From assembly GCA_963699105.1 (NCBI GenBank), contig CAVOTI010000001.1:868001-932000 (forward strand): DNA of 64,000 nt, given 5' to 3'. Position numbers and translations under genes: made by a program. How positions within the stretch are numbered: the first letter of the stretch is position 1; every line of letters begins with the position of its first letter. This document shows, piece by piece, positions 57,154 to 64,000 of the stretch. The notes beneath the pieces were generated by a model. It saw only the letters and a program-made list of their open reading frames with translations, was not told where the DNA came from and ran no database searches. This DNA is from Bog-756 sp963699105 (GTDB lineage Bacteria; Actinomycetota; Acidimicrobiia; Acidimicrobiales; RAAP-2).

Positions 57154-58361
57154 ACGAGACGAGCCAGGGGCTGGACGTGTGCCGCGGTTGCGGGATGGCC
57201 GGGGTGAGACCATTCTTCGATCTGGGCCAGCTGCCCCTGGCCGGCGGCTTCCTCACCGAGGACCAGATTCCCTCCGAGCAGCGTTACCCGCTGCTGGTCA
57301 GCGTGTGCGAACGCTGTGGACTGGTGCAGATCGTCTCGCCGGTGGACCCGGAGATCCTCTTCCAGGACTACTCGTTCGCCACCGGGACCATACCCGGCCT
57401 GGTCCGCCACTTCGACAGCTACGCCCAGTGGATATCCGAGACCCTGCGACCGGAATCGGTGATCGAATTCGGCTGCAACGACGGCACCCTCATCGCCGCC
57501 CTGGAACGACGGGGCATCCGCTCTCTCGGTGTCGACCTGGCGGCCAACATCACCGAGATGGCGCGCCAGGAGGGCCGAAACGTCCTGACCGGATCATTCG
57601 GGCCGCCGATGGTCGACCAACTGCTGGAGCAGACGGGCCGGGTCGACCTGATCACCGGCAGCAACGTGTTCGCCCACAACGCCGACCCGACGGCCATCCT
57701 CGAAGCGACCGACGCCCTGCTGGCCCCCGACGGCGTGCTCAGTTTGGAGGTCATGTACGCCGGCGACCTGCTCGACCAGCTCCAGTGGGACACGCTCTAC
57801 CACGAGCATCTCACCTTCTACTCACTGGAAACCCTGGGACAGCTGCTGGGCCGTCACGGGTTCGAGCCGATCTCGGCGTTGCGCATACCCATGCACGGTG
57901 GTTCCCTCCGTCTGGCCGCGGCCCGGACCGGTCGCCGGCCCGTCGACGTCTCGGTGTCCGATCTCGGGGCGTGGGAGGAGAAGGTCTCGCTCAATCAGGC
58001 GGCGACGTGGGACGGCTTCGCCGTCGATTGCCGCCGCCGGATCGATGCGTTCGGGGACACCATGCGCCGCCTGTCCACCGGGGCGTCGATCTGGGGTTAC
58101 GGGGCGGCGGGCAAGGCCACGATGTGGGTGAACGTGTGCGAGATGGACTACTTGGAGGCGGTGGTCGACGCCTCCCCGCTCCGGTTCGGCAAGTTGATGC
58201 CCGGGACCCATACGCCGATCGTCAGCCCGGAAGAGTTCGGCCGCCACCGACCCGACTACGTCTTCGCCTCGGCCTGGAACTACCTCGATGCCATTCGGGC
58301 CAACGAGCCCGACTACTCGGGCTATTGGATCGTACCGTTGCCGGAGATGCGCATCTATTGA
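57150..58361 (+). CDS. Three-domain sugar C-methyltransferase
   Basis: 403 intact residues. An N-terminal zinc site (Cys11, Cys14, Cys53, Cys56) leads into a SAM domain with VIEFGCNDGTLIAALE (104-119). The catalytic YHEH is at 217-220. A C-terminal nucleotide-binding-like domain has IWGYGAAGKATMWVN at 314-328. This is the layout of TylC3/NovU-type enzymes that methylate carbon 3 of 4-keto deoxysugar nucleotides. The GTG start overlaps the GT2 stop (GTGA). It points to a branched deoxysugar in the final glycan. The exact substrate is not visible, and no 4,6-dehydratase lies in the window. Confidence 0.9.
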   Translation: MNETSQGLDVCRGCGMAGVRPFFDLGQLPLAGGFLTEDQIPSEQRYPLLVSVCERCGLVQIVSPVDPEILFQDYSFATGTIPGLVRHFDSYAQWISETLRPESVIEFGCNDGTLIAALERRGIRSLGVDLAANITEMARQEGRNVLTGSFGPPMVDQLLEQTGRVDLITGSNVFAHNADPTAILEATDALLAPDGVLSLEVMYAGDLLDQLQWDTLYHEHLTFYSLETLGQLLGRHGFEPISALRIPMHGGSLRLAAARTGRRPVDVSVSDLGAWEEKVSLNQAATWDGFAVDCRRRIDAFGDTMRRLSTGASIWGYGAAGKATMWVNVCEMDYLEAVVDASPLRFGKLMPGTHTPIVSPEEFGRHRPDYVFASAWNYLDAIRANEPDYSGYWIVPLPEMRIY

Positions 58362-58383
58362 CCGGGCGGACCGGAGTGGTGGC

Positions 58384-58458
58384 ATGACCGCCCCACCGGT
58401 CGTCAACCGACGGTCGGCCGACGTGAGCGGCGGGTTTGGCGCGAAACTCCTGCGATGA
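58384..58458 (+). CDS. 24-residue leader ORF before AT3-7
   Basis: The peptide MTAPPVVNRRSADVSGG... has GGAG 7 nt before its ATG, and its TGA overlaps the AT3-7 ATG (ATGA), which has no clear ribosome site. A coupled leader is plausible; chance is not excluded. Confidence 0.4.
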   Translation: MTAPPVVNRRSADVSGGFGAKLLR

Positions 58459-59678
58459 CGACTGTCAGCCCGCCTGATGAGACTCCGGGGGAACAACGAG
58501 CGGCCGGGACGGCGCCGGGCCCCGGAGTCGGTGACAACGGGCTCCATCCGGCGCTCGGGGCCAGTTCCGAGTTCGTCAACGCCGGCGGGACGGCACCGGG
58601 AGACCGGTCGTTCCGACCCGACATCGAGGGGCTCCGGGCCGTCTCGGTGCTGTTCGTGGTGCTCTACCACTACAACCTCCATGTCGCCGGAGGCTATGTC
58701 GGGGTCGACGTGTTCTTCGTGATCTCGGGGTTCGTCATCACCGGTGTTCTGCTCAGGCATCACACGTCGTCGGGCCGGCCGAAGATGCTGATGTTCTACG
58801 GCCGCCGGGTCCTCCGGATCGTGCCCATGGCCACGCTGGTCATCGCCGCAGCCATCGTCACCGAGCGCATCATGTTCGGGGCCATCGTGACCCACACCTT
58901 CGCCAGTGGTGCCCGGTGGGCCGCTCTTTTCGCCGCCAACTACCATCCGATCCTGTTGCTCGGGCCCTACTGGTCCCTGGGGGTGGAGGAGCAGTTCTAT
59001 CTCGTCTATCCGGCCCTGGTCCTGGTGGTGGCCACCGTGGGGCGGCAGTGGTCCCTGCCGGCCAAGCTCGGGGTCGTCCTGTCGATGATCATCATCGCCT
59101 CCTACTGGTGGTCGGCCCTCCATCCGGTGGCGGCCTATGGCTCGTCGTTCGGGCGGGCCTGGGAGCTGGCCGTGGGAGCCCTACTGGCCGTGGCCACCGG
59201 GTATATCAAACAGCTGCCGGCCCGACTGGCGGCGGTCCTGACCTGGTGTGGACTGATCGGGCTGACAGTCATCGCCTTCAATCTCGGCTTCCGGCAGTCC
59301 TACGTGGGTACCTCTGCGTTTCTGCCGGTGGCGGCGGCCGCCCTCATCATCGCCGGGGGGACGGCGGCTCCACGGCTGGGAGCCGAGACCTTGCTCAGGC
59401 TCGCCCCGTTCAAATGGCTGGGCCGTTGGTCGTATTCGCTCTATCTCTGGCACTTTCCGCTGCTCTATATCGTGGTCCAGCGGTGGGGCCACTACAGCGA
59501 TGCCAAAGGTATCTTGGTGGCCGGATCGGCCGTTGCCTTGTCGGCAGCAACCTTCTTCTGCATCGAGAATCCGATTCGGCATTCCCGGTTCCTGAGTGGG
59601 AGTCCTGTGATCAGCATCGCCTTCGGGGTGATCCTGGTCGCCGCCTGTCTCGGCATCATCACTTTGGCCGCCGAGTGA
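58455..59678 (+). CDS. AT3-7: acyltransferase-3 without SGNH domain
   Basis: 407 intact residues. After a 50-residue head comes FRPDIEGLRAVSVLFVVLYH (active His72), GVDVFFVISGFVITGVLLRH, YWSLGVEEQFYLVYPALVLV, SYSLYLWHFPLLYIVVQRWG and FFCIENPIRHSRFL. These are the AT3 motifs. The chain ends soon after the tenth helix. The sequence is closest to the membrane part of AT3-6 and AT3-8, so it may have lost an SGNH tail, or act with one in trans. It follows the sugar-nucleotide operon by 93 bases and probably acylates that operon's product. Confidence 0.88.
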   Translation: MTTVSPPDETPGEQRAAGTAPGPGVGDNGLHPALGASSEFVNAGGTAPGDRSFRPDIEGLRAVSVLFVVLYHYNLHVAGGYVGVDVFFVISGFVITGVLLRHHTSSGRPKMLMFYGRRVLRIVPMATLVIAAAIVTERIMFGAIVTHTFASGARWAALFAANYHPILLLGPYWSLGVEEQFYLVYPALVLVVATVGRQWSLPAKLGVVLSMIIIASYWWSALHPVAAYGSSFGRAWELAVGALLAVATGYIKQLPARLAAVLTWCGLIGLTVIAFNLGFRQSYVGTSAFLPVAAAALIIAGGTAAPRLGAETLLRLAPFKWLGRWSYSLYLWHFPLLYIVVQRWGHYSDAKGILVAGSAVALSAATFFCIENPIRHSRFLSGSPVISIAFGVILVAACLGIITLAAE

Positions 59679-59711
59679 TGTCGGCCGGCTCGGCCATGAC
59701 GTCGGCGTCCA

Positions 59712-60059
59712 ATGGCAGTCGTGTCTTTCCTGCGTGCTCGTGGCTGCCCTCGTCGTCACTCATCTGCTCCCGGGCTCTACCCGGAGCCCAGACTGGTATC
59801 GACACTGCCGACATCACTGCGCATGGCGGAACCGGCCGGGGATGCTGTGACCCTCGCCTATCCCTATGACACCGGGTTCACCCCGCAAGCATTGGAATGG
59901 CAGATGGACAACGGCTGGAGCTTTCGCACGCTCGGAGGCTACGCCCACGCCACCAACCCGAACGGACGCTCTGTGACCCTTCCGAGCCCCGTGAGAGTTC
60001 TCGATGTGGACCGACTGGCACAGGTGAGCCCTTTGGGGTCAGGTGATCTCCTCTTCTGA
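59712..60059 (+). pseudogene. C-terminal remnant of a CxCxD/YfhO-like external domain
   Basis: An open frame of 115 codons whose last 75 read GDAVTLAYPYDTGFTPQALE, WQMDNGWSFRTLGG and SVTLPSPVRVLDVDRLAQVS. The part around LAYPYDTGF...LEWQMDNGWSF matches the external tail of proteins A-E (for example VLLTYPF...LPWQAIGGMHF). No membrane part precedes it: the preceding bases follow directly on AT3-7 and the first 40 residues are low-complexity. The best reading is a fragment left by deletion or rearrangement, not a working gene. Confidence 0.5.
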
Positions 60060-60140
60060 CTGCTCTCAATGGCGATGGCGACGGCCAAGAGTGGCCGGAG
60101 GGGTCGGCACCGACAAGACTGACAACGGCCGGACGAGGAG

Positions 60141-61530
60141 ATGGACGGAGGGATGGTGGAGACAGCGGTGCCGAACACCGAATTGCCGACGGCGGAGGGG
60201 GCAACTCCGCCGCCCAGGAGTTCGCCTCGTGAAGTATGGATGGCATTGATCGTAGTGATAGCAATATTTGCTACTTTGACGACAATCATTGCTGTAAGAC
60301 TCCGGCCTACGAATCGGCCGACGAACCCGGACACGTCCAGAACATCGAGACACTCGTCAGCGGCCACTGGTACGGCATGCAACTTCCATGTCGATTAAAT
60401 CCACGCATTGGTTTGTTGCAATGCTCCGGGGACGAGGCGCAGCAGGCTCCTCTCTACTACGCCATCTTGGCTGGCTGGCAGCGACTCATCGGAAAGCCTG
60501 AGCTACCGCCATTCAACACCCGCCACGTCACCATCAACCCCGCATTCTTCGTTGGCAGGTCGGGAATCTTCCTGCATCACAGAGATGCTGATCTCCGATT
60601 TCTGTTGTGGCTGCGGCTTCCCAATGTTCTCCTCGGAGCATTGACCGTGCTCATAACGTTCTTGGCCGTGCGAATGATCACGCGTGATGACTGGACGCCG
60701 TTGGTGGCAGCCTCTTTCGTTGCCTTCTTGCCCAGGATGATGTTCCTGTGGCCCTTTGTCACCAATGACAATCTGGTCAACTTGCTGGGAGCTGTCCTCA
60801 CGTTCTGCACTCTCCGGTACGCACTAGCGCCAAGCCGTTGGCGCATGGCCGTGGTTGGACTGGTGCTCGGTCTGCTGTTGGTTACAAAAGTCTCGACTTC
60901 ACCCCTCATCCTCTTGCTGCCGGTGCTGGCGTTCTTCGTGCCGGAATGGAGGCGACGCCTCGTGTTGTTCGGTGTGGGAGTGGTCTCGACATGACGGTCA
61001 GCGGTTGGTACCTCATTCAAAATACCGTGCGATATGGCGACCCCTTGGCCCGCAAGGCCACATCCCACTACTTATCGGTAATTGGAGGACTAGGTACCCC
61101 TGCCGGGCAGCCCTACAAGGTCGCTGATCCGCTGAGGCTCATTTTCATTCAGATCCCGCAACGAATCCTACAGACGTTCTGGTACTTGTCCGGCTGGAAC
61201 CAGTTCCGCTGGTCGTGGGAGGTGAACCTTATGTTCACCCTGGTACTCCTCGCATGCATGCTTGGATTGATCCGGCGACACGTGGACCGACATGTGCTGA
61301 TAACTCTTTTTGTCATCTCGGGGGCCGCCTTTCTCTCGGTATGGGGAATCGCCCTTCAGTCGTACTATCAGGCACGTTACGCATTCGTGGGCGTTCCTGC
61401 CATCGCAGCCCTGATTGCTTTGGGGGTTGAGCGCTGGAAGCTACCGATTCGCTTTTTTCTCCCGGTGATGTGCCTCGTTGGTACGTTGGTAGCGGTTCAG
61501 ATTGACGTCCTTGGCATTCACTGGGGCTGA
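60141..61530 (+). CDS. GT39-like polytopic glycosyltransferase, low GC (two frame changes)
   Basis: About 460 residues. A head ending PPPRSSPREVW precedes a first helix of Ile/Ala-rich type. Then the external loop YESADEPGHVQNIETLVSGH carries the acidic GT-C motif (DE), with EAQQAPLYYAILAGWQRL after it. About ten helices follow, with FVAFLPRMMFLWPFVTNDNL, TVSGWYLIQNTVRYGDPLA and FWYLSGWNQFRWSWEVNLMF. Frames shift near 60300 and 60988. GC falls to about 40% around 60240-60300, well below the window average, which suggests transfer from another genome. The start could be the ATG at 60141 or 60153. The sugar is unknown. Confidence 0.7.
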
Positions 61531-61848
61531 GCCCGTATATGCGAACCCCGGAGCGGTTCGGGTGCGCTTGCTCCTCGTCAGCTCGGTATTCTCAGAATCG
61601 GCACAACTCGGATCGGGATTTCGTGATAAAATGGGTCTGACCAAATCTTGATACGCTCCGCGGTACCAGTGTGCCTCGACCCTTCCTGAATGGAGCAAGC
61701 GACGGGGGCACTCGAAGCATCGGATGCAGTGGCGTTTCTGCCGACAGATGCCGGCCACCCTTGACGACAACTGTGTGGTTCTCGATGGCCGATACAGCCA
61801 GCCTCCAACGGGGCGGTTTCATCGACGCAGGGTCCTGTTGCATCCGGA
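61531..61848. other. Intergenic stretch between convergent genes
   Basis: 318 bases of lower GC without a gene I can support. It contains the hairpin at 61542-61560. Short frames on both strands have no recognisable domain. Confidence 0.5.
61542..61560. terminator. Possible terminator hairpin after the low-GC GT gene
   Basis: CGAACC (61542-61547) and GGTTCG (61555-61560) form a 6-bp stem with a 7-base loop 11 bases after the stop. No T-tract. Confidence 0.3.
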
Positions 61849-64000
61849 TCAGTTGGCAACCTTGACCGAGATGGCCGGGCAGGCACTGCTGTTCCCGCTG
61901 GAGTCGTAGGCCGCGGATCGCAGCGTGTAGGTACCGTTCTTCACCACAACCGTATTCCAGTAGGAGAGCCACCCATAGTCGGAGAACGATCCTGTCCCGA
62001 CGACCGCATTCCTCAGCGCTCCACCTGTCACCGAGAACGTCACCTTGGTCACTCCGACGTGATAGGGGGCTACCGCGTCGAGCAAGATCCTGCCTTTCAC
62101 GGTTGAGTCTTTCACGGGTCTGACCAACGTCATTGCCGGCAACGAATCGACCGGGCTGCCCAACCCCGGGATCCCAGACGGGGCATCAACCAACGAGCCA
62201 CCCAAAGTGATCCTTCGCCCGTGTAGTGGGCTCCGTCGCCTCTGGCACCGACGTCATCCACGATCACCGGGCACGGAGGTCCCGATGGGCAGACCCGGGA
62301 GGCAAGATTGACGAGCAGGACATGAGGCCGGTTTTGGGCAAACTTGGTCAACAGCGCATTGAGGCGCTCGAACGTCTCGTCCGCTGCCGTCGGGCCCGAG
62401 GGCTTGCCGGGATCGACAAAGGGGGGTTGGGTGACCATGACCACGGTGGCACCCGTCGCCGTGAACTTCTGCACGCGGGCGCCGATCCGCTGCATCAGCA
62501 GGCGATACCACTCGGGCGATCCAGCAACCAAGACCTTGGCCCGGGTACCGGATCCCACCACCAGTGAGCTTCTCTCCCATGAACTGGACCACAAGACGAC
62601 GTTCGGTGGCGCCGATCTCTGCGCAGACGTCTCGGCCGCGTTCGCTCGACTCTGGCACAGACGGGTCCCAGCGTTCACGTTCCTGCCATTGACGAAGTAC
62701 GGCACAATTTCGCCACTCACCACTCCGCAACCGATCACCGCACCATTCTCGATCTGCACGCCCAACGGAGCCCCCACGGCCTCCAGACCGGCGAGCATCG
62801 TGCAGGCCGTCGAGTCGCCCACCACGAGGAGCCGGGCCACCACCGCGTGACGCGGGGCAACGTGAACGCCCATCAACGACGTCACTGCAGCCTCGCTCGG
62901 CGATGGACAGCTTGAACTGGTGCTGAGACCAGCGAGACCCGGAGTCGCCAAGGATCCCAACTGGTGTTGATTGAGCCCGACGGTGGACACCGCCAGACCG
63001 CAGAAGATCAAGCACCCGCCCATCAACAGGCTGGCCCATCGTCTCGACAGAAGAAATCGGTTATGGCGGATCGGGTTCTCGATCAGCGCATAGGTGACAG
63101 TGGCCAGGACCGCCGACACCAGCAGCCATACCAGGCCGTCGGCCACCGACAAATTGCTGGTTCCCTGGTGCTCGGCGGCCAAGGTGAGGAGCGGCCAGTG
63201 CCAGAGATAGAGAGAAGACGAGATGAGTCCGATCCACTGGAGTGGTCTCGCTCGCAGCACCATCTCGACGCCGTGGGAGGGAACCGAGACGCCGCCGGCG
63301 ATGACAAGGGCGGCTCCCAGGGCGGGGACGAGCACCGCCCAACCCGGATAGGCCGTGGTCGTGGAGAACAAGGAGGCGGCGACCAGGACGGCTCCCAGAC
63401 CGAGCCATGACAAGACTGCGGCCACGGTGGTGGACAGCCGTTGCAACTCGACGGTACCGACGGCGACCAGGCCTCCCAGGGCGAGTTCCCATACTCGGGG
63501 GAACGGCGAGAAGTAGGCGGCGGCGGGATGGGCCGAGGTCTGGGTGATCGAATCGATCAGTGACGCCACCACGGTGATGGCCAAGACCATTGCCAGCCGT
63601 CGCCGCCGGTTCCGGCCAGTCGAGAATCTGACCACCAGAAGGAAGATGGCCGGGTACACCAGGTAGAACTGCTCCTCCACGGCCAGCGACCAGTAGTTCT
63701 GGAGCACCGAAGGGGGGCTCAACGAAGCGAGATAGTTGGTTCCCGAAGAGGCAAAATGGACATTGATCAAGAAGATCGATGCCCACCGTGCGTCGTCGGC
63801 AGTGGCGTTGCCCGACAGTGGTCCGAGCACCACATAGGCGGCAATGACCGCCACGATGATGACCAGCGTGGCCGCCGGGATGATGCGGCGGGCACGGCGA
63901 GCATAGAAGCCCAGGATCGAGACTGATTCCTGGACGTGTCCTCACGGAGCAGGACACCAGTGATGACAAAGCCGGAAATGACGAAGAAGACGTCGACGCC
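61849..64000 (-). CDS. AT3-8: acyltransferase-3 with SGNH and C-terminal Ig-like domain (5' end outside window)
   Basis: The visible part starts at GVDVFFVISGFVITGVLLRE and runs into the window edge. A frame change near 63900 joins it to SILGFYARRARRIIPAATLV, then NYWSLAVEEQFYLVYP and SSSLYLWHWPLLTL. The SGNH domain has LLVVGDSTACTMLAGL, GCGVVSGEIVPYF and GARGDGAHYTGEGS. It is very like AT3-6 to this point. In the original frame it stops at 62130. In another frame, from about 62190, comes an Ig-like domain (VTKVTFSVTGGALRNAVVG, NGTYTLRSAAYDSSGNSS) ending at 61849. An indel joining the two is the simplest explanation. Confidence 0.78.

Overview
The window is about 70% GC with frequent GTG starts, many ATGA/GTGA gene overlaps and many start codons lying 6-9 nt behind a TANNNT hexamer. 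This fits a high-GC actinobacterium. Acidimicrobiia is my best guess, but no marker gene proves it. Nearly the whole 64 kb is a cell-envelope glycan locus. I count eight acyltransferase-3 (AT3, OafA/YrhL-type) genes, about fifteen multi-spanning membrane proteins of glycosyltransferase-C (GT-C) or YfhO type, three family-2 glycosyltransferases, a GtrA-like protein, three methyltransferases and a few sugar-nucleotide enzymes. I see no CRISPR, tRNA, rRNA, insertion sequence, transcription factor or ABC exporter.

Layout. 1-2.4 kb: a PRC-barrel/MgtE-N-type protein and an acyl-CoA dehydrogenase. 2.4-32.9 kb: three clusters that alternate AT3 enzymes with five paralogous membrane proteins sharing a Cys-x-Cys-x-Asp motif in the first external loop (called A-E here). 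The first cluster is a leftward run from 14.6 to 4.1 kb (B, AT3-2, AT3-1, a lone SGNH domain, A, a GT39-like protein). The second is leftward from 24.3 to 16.9 kb (AT3-4, then a small anchored protein, a GT39-like protein, an AftB-like protein and C), facing AT3-3. The third is rightward from 24.5 to 31.1 kb (D, E, AT3-5, a PIG-V-like protein). 33-38.7 kb: a NifU-type scaffold, an LLM oxidoreductase, a thiolase/FabH-like/nucleotidyltransferase run and a fatty-acid desaturase. 38.7-48.1 kb: methyltransferases, GtrA-like, a 2OG-Fe(II) oxygenase, two GT2 enzymes and two GT-C proteins. 48.2-64 kb: AT3-6, YfhO, an LhgO-type oxidase, then a rightward run for sugar-nucleotide chemistry (RmlD-like, WecB-like, GT2, C-methyltransferase, AT3-7), a decayed fragment, a low-GC GT-C gene and AT3-8.

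How the genes may work together (inference): GT2 enzymes would charge polyprenyl phosphate with sugars, GtrA-like and GT-C proteins would flip and transfer them outside the membrane, and the AT3 and SGNH domains would O-acylate the exported glycan. The RmlD-like, WecB-like and C-methyltransferase genes would make an unusual amino or deoxy sugar.

Quality warning: many genes between 4 and 23 kb and between 30 and 46 kb need one to several single-base frame changes to give a complete protein, while neighbours such as D, E, AT3-4, AT3-5 and most of 46-59 kb are intact. Sequencing indels in G/C runs are the likeliest cause. For those genes the coordinates give the span, not one open frame.
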